NCBI GenBank assembly: GCA_964507185.1
Contig: CAZDOY010000008.1
Location: forward strand, 26,795-90,794
From: CAVRTJ01 sp964507185
GTDB lineage: Bacteria > Acidobacteriota > UBA4820 > DSQY01
Direction: 5' to 3'
Length of the DNA: 64,000 nt
How positions within the stretch are numbered: position 1 is the first letter of the stretch; the number at the start of each line of letters is the position of its first letter. The notes beneath the pieces were generated by a model that saw nothing but the letters and a program-made list of their open reading frames with translations, did not search any database and was not told the DNA's origin. Positions 51,541 to 59,329 of the stretch are shown piece by piece. The translations under genes and the position numbers were made by a program.

Positions 51541-52402
51541 TCTGTGCTTGCTCCCTGAGTTGCTCGACCAGCAGGCGCATCTCCAGACCGATCTGGGTCA
51601 ACTCGTACAAGTCGGCCTTAGCTAGCAACGTCGAGACTTCCCTCTGCATTTCCTGGAGGAGGTGATCCAGGCGTTTCCCCTGGCTCCCTGGGTCGTCCAA
51701 CAATAGATGACTCAAGGCTTTACAGTGGGTCTGAAGCCTTACGACTTCCTCGGCCACGTCGGCCTTCTCGGCTGCCACCACCACCTCCTGCTCGAGCCGG
51801 GCAGGGTCCATTGTCACGCCGAGGTGCTGGATCTTCTGGCCGAGGCGCTGCCGGATGGCCTCGACCTGTTTGTCGATGAGGGAGGCGGCTCTCTCTGCAT
51901 GACCCTCGAGGGCTGAAGCGCCGTCCCTGAACTGTTTCTCCAGGCGCGTCCCCTCCGCTCGGCGGGTGCTCCGAAAAGCTTCGAGAGCCGCGGTCAGCGC
52001 CTGGAGCAACGTCTCCCCCGAACGGGCCTCCACGTCCTCGGCGAGACCCACGCGCACGGCGTCAGGAAGAGAAAGGAGGTCGCCCAGAGTCATCCCCCGC
52101 GCCAGCGTGCCCGCCTCCTGTAGCTGCGAGGCCAGTCGACCGAGCGCCCTCGCGGCACCGGACGAGTAGCTGATCCGCACGGCCTGCTCGCCCACCAGTT
52201 CGAGAGTGACCCGCACCTCGACGCGGCCGCGGGAGACGCAGGCCCGGACTTTCTCACGGCATGCGAGGTCGTGCCTCAGGAGGGCGGAGGGGAGGTGCAG
52301 GGGTATGTCCAGTCCCTTGTTGTTCAATCCCCTGATTTCGACGAGAATCCTGATCCCTTCCGCCTGGATTTCGGCGCGTCCGTAGCCCGTCATGCTTTCC
52401 AT
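51530..52402 (-). CDS. YicC-family endoribonuclease
   Basis: A 290-residue protein that starts with the invariant MESMTGYGRAEIQAEGIRIL and ends EVSTLLAKADLYELTQIGLE with a Glu-rich C-terminal domain (DUF1732). Family members are hexameric endoribonucleases. The order YicC-gmk-rpoZ is conserved widely. The upstream acyltransferase reading frame, once its frameshift is repaired, ends 13 bp inside this gene. Confidence 0.93.
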   Translation of the reverse strand: MESMTGYGRAEIQAEGIRILVEIRGLNNKGLDIPLHLPSALLRHDLACREKVRACVSRGRVEVRVTLELVGEQAVRISYSSGAARALGRLASQLQEAGTLARGMTLGDLLSLPDAVRVGLAEDVEARSGETLLQALTAALEAFRSTRRAEGTRLEKQFRDGASALEGHAERAASLIDKQVEAIRQRLGQKIQHLGVTMDPARLEQEVVVAAEKADVAEEVVRLQTHCKALSHLLLDDPGSQGKRLDHLLQEMQREVSTLLAKADLYELTQIGLEMRLLVEQLREQAQNVA

Positions 52403-53081
52403 ATGGCGTCCTCTGTCAGTGCCTCGTGCGCCCGCCGCGAGGCCAGCGCCAGGGCATCCTCCACCATCATCCGGTAGCGTTCCAGCTCCGCGTCGTCCAC
52501 GTCCCTCGGCACCCGGATGGACTCACCGTAGCAGAAGACCACCTTCGAAAAGGGCATGGGGATCATGAAAGCGTCCCATGAACGCAGGTTTTTTTTTTAA
52601 GGGCCGCCACTCCGAAAGGGACGATGGGGAGCCCGGAGAGCCTCGCAGTCTGGACGACGCCGATCTGTGCCTGCCGGGCCGGACCCTTGGGGCCGTCGGG
52701 CGTAAAGGCCACGTCGTAGCCCTCCCGGACCTTCCTCAGGAGCGCGTGCAGCGCCCTGATCCCGCCCCTGGTGCTGGAACCGCGGGTAGGATTCATCCCG
52801 AAGTACCGCATGACCCGCGTCACGAGCTCACCGTCGCGGTGCCAGGAAACCAGAAAAGTGAGGCGGCTGCCGATGTACGCGAAGACCATGAGGAGAAGGT
52901 CTCCGTGCCAGAAGGCCATGATGTACTGGCCGTCCTCCGCCTTGTAGGATTCCAATCCCTCCCGGCCGATGGTTCTCACCCTGAGCGTGGCGTAGAGCCC
53001 CCTGAGAAAGACGGCCAGTGGGAGGGGTCCCAGGGCAAGGAGAACCTTCTGTTTGAATGCGCGCCAAACGGTCTTGGCCAT
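52390..53081 (-). CDS. DUF374 lysophospholipid acyltransferase, frameshifted at an A10 run
   Basis: The uninterrupted frame starts at ATG 53081 (GTG 53093 is possible) and stops at 52563. It encodes a DUF374/LPLAT-like protein (MAFWHGDLLLMVFAYIGSRL, SWHRDGELVTRVMRYFGM, VAFTPDGPKGPARQAQIGVV), but its last residues after ALKKK are not family-like. A run of ten A (52589-52598, minus strand) sits at the break. With one extra A, or two fewer, the frame continues as LRSWDAFMIPMPFSKVVFCY and on to WKA, stopping at 52390 inside YicC, for about 230 residues in all, the family's usual length. Family members acylate lipid A or phospholipid precursors. The break may be a true mutation, sequence error or slippage-controlled expression. 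Confidence 0.8.
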
Positions 53082-53230
53082 ACCCCGCTTCACCTCACGT
53101 GTGCATTATGGCTTTTTCGGGGTGCGGAGTCCAGCCCGCAGGAGCCGTGGAGACCGCCCGGGCGCGGCCCCGCCGTCCCCCGCCAGGACGCGGCGGAGGA
53201 CGATGGGGTGTCGTCCGCCCGGATGAAAGC

Positions 53231-55237
53231 TCAGCCGGCCTTGCCGTCTCGTAGGCTTTCCATGTCGGTGATGAGAGCCGACAGGTCCTTGGCGGAACGT
53301 TTGTACTGATCGAGCGCGGCGGCCATGTTGTGGACACCCCTCGCTCTTTCGATGAAATCCAATCGCGCCCTGACCGCGGCGAAGCGCCTGTTGTAGCCGG
53401 ACGTGTCCTCATGGCGCCGGTTCAGCATTTCGATGGTCAGCCGCACCTGCTGGGAAAGCGCATCGACCTTGTCGCGGCCCTTCTTCAAATCCGCGCGCCA
53501 CGACGCGAGGTCTCTTGGCCCCTGGTCCTCGTGGCATGTCGCGCAGGCCTGCCCCACGTTCTTCAGAGCGTCGGAATCCGTCGGGTCGTGGCAGTCCGCG
53601 CAGCCCACCCCGTCCGCCATGATGTTCGGAGACACGTTCATGCCGAGGGAGGCGGGGACCTTACCCCGATAGAGTTCCGCCTGGCGTGGATGGCAACGGG
53701 CGCAATCGGCTTTCGCGTCGGTATGATGGCACGGAGCGCAGTCTTGGGGACCGCTGAGCGCCATGACCTTGTGTCTTCCAGCTTCATGACAGGTGTCGCA
53801 GGACAGGCCCACGGTCTTCACGTGATAGGTGTGCGGGAAATCTACATCCTTCCAAGTGTAGGGTTCCTTTCGCGGGATGAAGCTGTGGCAGGTGGCCGTG
53901 CAGTAGGAGAAATCCCCCCGTGCGAACTCGGGCCGTATCTGCACGTCGCTCTTCCGCCCGGCGGCTTCTTCCAGTTGCCCGAGGAGGCGCCCGTTGGCCT
54001 GGACGACCTTTATGGCGTACTCGATGTTGTGAACCGGGTGCCCCTGCATGAGAAAGCGTGCGTTGAAGGCCAGGTCCGAGGCCAGCTTCCCGACCTTCTC
54101 GTTGCCCCCGGCCGCCGAAGCGATGGCCCGCCCCCTGGCCGCCATTCGCTCGGCCTCGGCCGCGAGGATCCTCCCCTGGTCTTTCCAGCGCGTCACCATG
54201 GGAATGAAACGGGCATCGTGGCATGCGGCGCACGCCTTGGGATTGGCCTTTTTGCTCCCCTGCCCCAGGAAGGCCGTACCGCCCTCGCTCAGGACCTCCG
54301 TATGGCAACCGGTGCAGTTGATCTGTGCGGCAAACATCCGGCTCGGCAGGTCTTCGGTCCCCCTCGCCCCGACTCCCAGGTACATCTCCTTGGAGCCGGA
54401 ATGCAGGTTGGAGTGGCAGGATTCACAGCTCACGTCCAGAACGGACAGGACCTTGATGTTGCCGTGGCGGATGGGTTCGTGGCATTCGAGACAGCGGATT
54501 TCCTTCTGGGTGACGTGTTTGGCGTGGACGAAGGCGACATCGGTAATTTTGTCCGCGTGCGACACGTGACAGAGGAAACACTTGCTCTTGCTGACCCTGC
54601 CCTCGCCTTCGTGAACGGTGAGGTGGCACCTGCTGCACTGTACCCCCGAATCCACGTACGCCTTCATGTCGAACAGGAAACCTCCGTGCTTCGTCAGTCC
54701 CGACGGGGCTCCGTGGCAGGAACCACACCCCGCGAGCGTCCCCGCCGGGCCCTGCCCTTTGAAGTGGCACAGGAAACACACGCCCTTATCCACGGAGACG
54801 TGGCCCGCCTCCTGGCTGGAACCGTGGCAGGATGCACAACGCAACCGGATGCCTCTCCGGTCCTTCCCGAGGTGCGGTTTGTGCGGGAACGACACGCCCA
54901 TGAACTTCACGCTCTGGCTATTTTCCATTCCGGGATGGCACCCGGAGGCTAGGCACGCCGAATCGGGGACGAACGCCCTCGGACGCGTGGCGTAGGTGTG
55001 GGTGACGTACTTCACGAACTGGCCGAACATCGCGCTTTTCTGGGTGGGATGGCACTTCACGCACTCCACGCCGCTGTGGGAAGAGCTTTTCCACTGATCG
55101 ACGTAGGGTTTCATGTAGTGACAGTTGTCGCAGAAGGACGAGTGCCTGGCCGTCACGTCCACGAACAGCCACGTCGCACCGCACAGGACGACCAGAGCAA
55201 CGGCGGCGATGAATCCCATTTTCTTCATGCGCTTCAT
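53231..55237 (-). CDS. NapC-like membrane-anchored multihaem cytochrome c (16 CXXCH plus 2 variant sites)
   Basis: A 668-residue periplasmic cytochrome held by one N-terminal helix (MGFIAAVALVVLCGATWLFV). The first 60 residues look like NapC/NirT/CymA quinol oxidases (ARHSSFCDNCHYMKPYVDQW, then SSHSGVECVKCHP). Sixteen canonical CXXCH motifs are counted. Two further sites have wider spacing: CLASGCH (CX4CH, 54935-54955) and CTATCH (CX3CH, 53885-53902), so up to 18 haems are possible. The last 90 residues are helical without haem sites. It is the terminal gene of the cytochrome operon, 49 bp after the upstream cytochrome b gene. It could pass electrons from quinol or from the b/c modules to periplasmic or outer-membrane acceptors (inference). 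Confidence 0.9.
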   Translation of the reverse strand: MKRMKKMGFIAAVALVVLCGATWLFVDVTARHSSFCDNCHYMKPYVDQWKSSSHSGVECVKCHPTQKSAMFGQFVKYVTHTYATRPRAFVPDSACLASGCHPGMENSQSVKFMGVSFPHKPHLGKDRRGIRLRCASCHGSSQEAGHVSVDKGVCFLCHFKGQGPAGTLAGCGSCHGAPSGLTKHGGFLFDMKAYVDSGVQCSRCHLTVHEGEGRVSKSKCFLCHVSHADKITDVAFVHAKHVTQKEIRCLECHEPIRHGNIKVLSVLDVSCESCHSNLHSGSKEMYLGVGARGTEDLPSRMFAAQINCTGCHTEVLSEGGTAFLGQGSKKANPKACAACHDARFIPMVTRWKDQGRILAAEAERMAARGRAIASAAGGNEKVGKLASDLAFNARFLMQGHPVHNIEYAIKVVQANGRLLGQLEEAAGRKSDVQIRPEFARGDFSYCTATCHSFIPRKEPYTWKDVDFPHTYHVKTVGLSCDTCHEAGRHKVMALSGPQDCAPCHHTDAKADCARCHPRQAELYRGKVPASLGMNVSPNIMADGVGCADCHDPTDSDALKNVGQACATCHEDQGPRDLASWRADLKKGRDKVDALSQQVRLTIEMLNRRHEDTSGYNRRFAAVRARLDFIERARGVHNMAAALDQYKRSAKDLSALITDMESLRDGKAG

Positions 55238-55286
55238 GGTCTACTCCTGCGAGGCGCTTCCTTGTCTTCGGCGGCTCCTGAGGTAT

Positions 55287-56291
55287 TCATGGAAAATCTC
55301 CCCGAGCCTTTGAGGACACGGCTTCTCCGGCGGACCCTTCCTTCGAGGATTTCGCGATGTCTTCCGACTGCAGCATCTCCTCGTATTCCAGCGGGTGCTC
55401 TTCCTTGAACTCCTCCAGATCCATCCTTCCGTTCCACCAGGTCAAGCTTCCCGGGAACCGTTTAGGATTGAAGTGAACGTTGTAGAAGTGCCAGATGACG
55501 ATGGCCAGCGTTGCGAGCAGGGCCTCGTCAGAGTGCGCCTCCATCGCGATGTCGTAGATGGACTTGCCGAACTGGTTTATGGCGAGGACCTTGAACCAGA
55601 GGATGTATCCCGAGGTTATCATCACCACCAGGCCCCAGTAGACGGCCCAGTAGTCGAACTTCTCGATATACGAGAACCGCCCGAAGAGCGGCTTGTCTTT
55701 CTTGACACCGAGAAAATAACCCATCTGATGGAAGAAGTCCTTGGCGTCCTGCAGCTTGGGTATCAAACGGCCGAAGTCGCGCCGCCCCGATTCGAAGGCC
55801 ATGGTGTAAAAGATGTGATAGACGCCGATGAAAGTGAGTCCGACGGCGCCGATCCGATGAATGATCCTGGTCACCCCCGGCCCGCCCATGAGGTGTATGA
55901 GAAACACTGAAATGGCCGCGTCGTGGAACTTGATGGGCAGCCCCGTAACGATGAGTGTTATCGTACTCGCAAAGAGGATCATGTGCTGGATGCGCAGGTG
56001 GAGACTCAGCCGCTCCACGCTGCCGGCGGACAACGCCTTCTTCTTCCTCCGCTCGACCGCTTTCTGCCTCCGCCGCTGGCGATCCTCGAATGCCCTGTGG
56101 GCGCGGCGGGCGCCCGCGGCGGCGTCCCTGCCCAGGGAGTCGGCCAGACTGTCTCTCAGTCTCTCCAGTTGATCTTCCGTGAGGTCTTCGCGTATCTCTT
56201 TGTCCAGCGCATCGGCGAGTTCCCGTGCCACACCCTGGACGACGAAATCGGTGTCCGCCCGACGCCACCCTCTCGCGCCCTTGTCGCTCAT
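55287..56291 (-). CDS. Diheme b-type cytochrome membrane subunit (module 3)
   Basis: A 334-residue membrane protein. About 95 charged residues, partly coiled coil, precede four to five membrane helices resembling the cytochrome b561/FdhI/HydB type. Candidate haem-b histidines lie in HLRIQHMILFA, TRIIHRIGAVGLTFIGVYHI, AMEAHSDEALLATLAIVIWH and HFYNVHFNP. A middle segment LQDAKDFFHQMGYFLGVKKD with FGRFSYIEKFDYWAVYWGL is almost the same as in the C-terminal half of the fused protein at 59304-61298, proving paralogy. ATG 56291 overlaps the upstream nine-haem cytochrome gene stop (ATGA). Likely a quinone-reactive partner of that cytochrome. Confidence 0.87.
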   Translation of the reverse strand: MSDKGARGWRRADTDFVVQGVARELADALDKEIREDLTEDQLERLRDSLADSLGRDAAAGARRAHRAFEDRQRRRQKAVERRKKKALSAGSVERLSLHLRIQHMILFASTITLIVTGLPIKFHDAAISVFLIHLMGGPGVTRIIHRIGAVGLTFIGVYHIFYTMAFESGRRDFGRLIPKLQDAKDFFHQMGYFLGVKKDKPLFGRFSYIEKFDYWAVYWGLVVMITSGYILWFKVLAINQFGKSIYDIAMEAHSDEALLATLAIVIWHFYNVHFNPKRFPGSLTWWNGRMDLEEFKEEHPLEYEEMLQSEDIAKSSKEGSAGEAVSSKARGDFP

Positions 56292-57418
56292 GGTTCATTC
56301 TCCTCGGTGGGTGCCTCGGGGAGTCGAGCTTCCCTGGGCTTCCGTGCCTTGACCTGCCGAAACAGATCGAGGCCGATGTGTATGAAGAGGCCGGCCAGCG
56401 TACTCAGCGTCAAGATCTTGAAACCCAGCGCGACCCAGTAGACGATGCCGGCCGACCGGTCATCGGGATCGACGTGAATGCGGCCTTTTGCGAAGTTAGC
56501 GTTGGCCCCGTGATGGCAGCGCCCGCACGTCTTGGGAATGTTCTTCGGATTGACGCTGGAGCGGGGATCGTCCGGCGGCAGGATATCGTGAGCCGTATGA
56601 CAAGACGCGCAGTTGGCCGCTTTCAAGACGCCGAATTCATTCGCGATGCCGTGAAAGGAGTTCTTGTACGTGCTGACCTGCTCCGCATTGATACCGTACT
56701 TCTTCATGATGACGATCTTTGCGTGGCACTTGCCGCACGTATTGGCCACGTTCGCCGGGTTCACCGAGGAGGACGGGGCGCTTGGACGCTGAATTGTATG
56801 TTCTCCGTGACAGTCCGTACAGACGGGCGCATCCTTGTTGCCCATGGCGAGCGCCTTCCCGTGTATGGACTCCCTGTACTGGCCGTATATTTTGATGTGG
56901 CACGTTCCGCAGGTCTGGGGGACGTTATCGTGGCCGACCCTCGATCGGGGATCGGAGCCGGGAAGGATGAAGTGTCCGCCGTGGCAATCCTGGCAGAGGG
57001 GCGCCTTCGGGTTTCCCGCCTTGAGCGCACGCCCGTGAACGCTGTTTTCGAATTCCATGTACTTCGATGTCTGGGGCGCTCCCATGGTGTTGCCCTGGTA
57101 GTGGCAGCGCTTGCAGTTGACTCTCTGGGGCCTTTCTTTGTGAGGCACTTCGTTCACGTCCGCATGACATTGCACGCAGTTCAGCTTCTTATGGACGGAG
57201 AGGCGCAACGGCGTAGGGTCCACAAAGAGGCCGAGAACCTGGCCCGATGGCAGGGTCTTCTTAAAGCCCGGCTTCCCGTGACAGGTGAGACACCGCAAGT
57301 CGTCCTGGGACCGGACGGGGACCGTGCCCAGGAGTGCTATGGACAGCGTCACAAAAGCGAATGTCATCCACCTCCCGGAAAGAAAGGATTTGGGCTTCAT
57401 CCTGGCTGTCGGTCTCAT
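56288..57418 (-). CDS. Nine-haem cytochrome c with C-terminal membrane anchor (module 3)
   Basis: A 376-residue exported protein with a signal peptide (FAFVTLSIALLGTVPVRSQ), nine CXXCH motifs and a C-terminal helix (ALGFKILTLSTLAGLFIHIG) followed by a charged tail. The closing haem pair region CASCHTAHDILPPDDPRSSV and KTCGRCHHGANANFA matches the two eleven-haem proteins of the operon. The start ATG 57418 overlaps the upstream cytochrome b stop (ATGA), with GGGGAG nearby. It probably relays electrons from its b-type partner encoded next. Confidence 0.9.
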   Translation of the reverse strand: MRPTARMKPKSFLSGRWMTFAFVTLSIALLGTVPVRSQDDLRCLTCHGKPGFKKTLPSGQVLGLFVDPTPLRLSVHKKLNCVQCHADVNEVPHKERPQRVNCKRCHYQGNTMGAPQTSKYMEFENSVHGRALKAGNPKAPLCQDCHGGHFILPGSDPRSRVGHDNVPQTCGTCHIKIYGQYRESIHGKALAMGNKDAPVCTDCHGEHTIQRPSAPSSSVNPANVANTCGKCHAKIVIMKKYGINAEQVSTYKNSFHGIANEFGVLKAANCASCHTAHDILPPDDPRSSVNPKNIPKTCGRCHHGANANFAKGRIHVDPDDRSAGIVYWVALGFKILTLSTLAGLFIHIGLDLFRQVKARKPREARLPEAPTEENEP

Positions 57419-58107
57419 TTCTGCTCCCCTTCCGTCATGCGGTCCCACTCTGCCGGATGCTGTTTTTTAAATCGCTCGGCTTTGATCCGCCCCGTCAGCC
57501 AGGCCGGATTCATGGGAAAGTTGCCGCCGGCCACGTGCACGTCGTACAGGTGCCACAGGATGAGGACCACAAAGATGAGCTGGGCCTGTTCCGAATGCAC
57601 GACCAGCATGAGGTCGTAGATAGATTTCGGAAACAAGGCCAGAGAGGCCTGGGGCGACCACAGCACGAAGCCCGAGATCGTCATGATGATGCACCCCACG
57701 AAGATGCCCCAGTATTGAAATTTCTGCATGGGTGTAAAACGGCCGTAGTAGGGTGGAGCGCCTTTTCCCGTCAGGCCGTAGATCCATCCCTTCCAGCCCT
57801 CCGAGAAGTCCATCCGCTCGAAGCGCACCGCGCGGAAATCGTCCTGGTATTTCCGGGAAAAGAGAAGTCCGCCGAAGTGCACCAGGCCCGCGAAGACCAA
57901 TCCTATGGCCGCCGCGCGGTGGAGAAGGCCCCTCCCCTTCATGCCGCCCATCAGTCCGATGAGGACCTTCGCCCAGGCCTGATCGTGGTAAACGAGCGCG
58001 AGGCCCGATGCGATGAGGAGGAGCAGACACACTGCCAACAACGCGTGATCCAGCCTTTGCAGGAGCGACATTCTCTCGACCGTGCCTTCCCGTCGCTTAT
58101 CGCTCAT
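57415..58107 (-). CDS. Diheme b-type cytochrome membrane subunit (module 2)
   Basis: A 230-residue membrane protein with four helices (ALLAVCLLLLIASGLALVYH, AAIGLVFAGLVHFGGLLF, WGIFVGCIIMTISGFVLWS, QLIFVVLILWHLYDVHVAG). Candidate haem ligands are His in RLDHALLAV, GLLHRAAAIG, VVHSEQAQL and LWHLYDVH. It is shorter than its two paralogues in the operon and lacks their long N-terminal part and FFHQMGY-type loop. It overlaps the eleven-haem gene by 11 bp and the nine-haem gene by 4 bp. Confidence 0.87.
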   Translation of the reverse strand: MSDKRREGTVERMSLLQRLDHALLAVCLLLLIASGLALVYHDQAWAKVLIGLMGGMKGRGLLHRAAAIGLVFAGLVHFGGLLFSRKYQDDFRAVRFERMDFSEGWKGWIYGLTGKGAPPYYGRFTPMQKFQYWGIFVGCIIMTISGFVLWSPQASLALFPKSIYDLMLVVHSEQAQLIFVVLILWHLYDVHVAGGNFPMNPAWLTGRIKAERFKKQHPAEWDRMTEGEQK

Positions 58108-59329
58108 CGCCCTCTCCTCCTTCTTCCCCCGTTCCCTCTCCAGCGTGGCTCTCCGGCGGCCGCTTCATCCTCAGCCGTCCGATGAGCCGGGCGCTGATGT
58201 GCAGCACGAAACCGGCCACGAGTATGCTTATGAAGAAGATGTAAAAGACCCTGACGAACCAGGCTCCCCTGGCGCCCTTCGGGCTGACCGCCTCGTGGAA
58301 GCGTACGTTGGCGAAATTCTTGCCCGCGCCGGGATGGCACTTGCCGCAGGTCTTCTGCAGGTTGGCCGGGTTGGTCCGTGACGCGGGGTCGCTCGACGGC
58401 AGGATATCGTGCGCCCCGTGACAGGACGCGCAGTCGGCGGCCCGCAGGTCCCCCATTTCGAGCGCCACGCCGTGGTAGCTCTTGAGGAAGGTCGAGACGC
58501 GATCCGCGGGCAAGCCGAAGTTGGCCATCAGGCGCTTGTCGGCGTGGCAGTGGCCGCAGGTCGCGGGCACGGACGCGGGCGCCACCGAAGAGCTCTTGTC
58601 CGTGCTGGCCTGGATGTTGTGTTCGCCGTGGCAGTCCGTGCACGTCGGCGCCGAGCCGATGCCCTTCGCCAGGGCCGCAGCGTGGATGCTCTTTTCGAAG
58701 GCGGTGTACACCGGCTTGTGGCAGGTGCCGCAGAGGTCGGCCACGGCCCGCTTGGCCTCGGCGTCGTGGTCGGTCTTTAAAGGCTTGACGTCGTGCGCGC
58801 CGTGGCACGTGGCGCAGGCCGGCGCCACGTTCAGGCCGCGCTGGGTGATGCCGCGGCCGTGGACGCTGGACGCGAAGGCCTCGATCCACTTGCCGCCCCC
58901 TGCTCGGCGGGCGTGGCAGCCGCCGCAGACCTGCATCTGCCGCTCGTTGGAAGCAAGGCTCCGGGCGCTTCCGGGCGCCGGGACGCGGTGCGTTCCGTGG
59001 CAGTCCGTGCAGGTGGGGCCTCCGTCACCGGCGTGGGGTCCCTCCGCCCAGGCCGCGGACTCCTTCGCGTGGCAGGTCCCGCAGTCCACGGGCTTCGGCT
59101 TGCCGTGGGGCACCTCCGTGATGTCCGCGTGACAGTCCGTGCACGCGAGGTCCTGGTGAGCCGACCCGGCGAGGGCGTCGGCGGCCACCTTCGGCTCCAT
59201 CTCGGCGTGGCACGTCAGGCAATCCGATGAACTCGGTCCCGCCGCCGCCGTGCCGATGGTCAGGCACAGCGCGGCGAGCCCGCAGACGATCGTTATGTTG
59301 AATCTAGCTAGTAGGGTCCTCCTCCCCAT
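58097..59329 (-). CDS. Eleven-haem cytochrome c with C-terminal membrane anchor (module 2)
   Basis: A 410-residue exported protein with a signal peptide (FNITIVCGLAALCLTIGTAAA), eleven CXXCH motifs and a C-terminal helix (VFYIFFISILVAGFVLHISA) followed by an acidic tail. The last haem region (CASCHGAHDILPSSDPASRT, LQKTCGKCHPGAGKNFANVR) is nearly identical in pattern to the fused protein upstream. ATG 59329 lies in a purine-rich stretch within the end of the upstream gene; a TTG at 59356 is an alternative. Its ribosome site is unusually close, so it is probably translated by coupling. Base usage is very rich in GC. Confidence 0.88.
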   Translation of the reverse strand: MGRRTLLARFNITIVCGLAALCLTIGTAAAGPSSSDCLTCHAEMEPKVAADALAGSAHQDLACTDCHADITEVPHGKPKPVDCGTCHAKESAAWAEGPHAGDGGPTCTDCHGTHRVPAPGSARSLASNERQMQVCGGCHARRAGGGKWIEAFASSVHGRGITQRGLNVAPACATCHGAHDVKPLKTDHDAEAKRAVADLCGTCHKPVYTAFEKSIHAAALAKGIGSAPTCTDCHGEHNIQASTDKSSSVAPASVPATCGHCHADKRLMANFGLPADRVSTFLKSYHGVALEMGDLRAADCASCHGAHDILPSSDPASRTNPANLQKTCGKCHPGAGKNFANVRFHEAVSPKGARGAWFVRVFYIFFISILVAGFVLHISARLIGRLRMKRPPESHAGEGTGEEGGEGDER

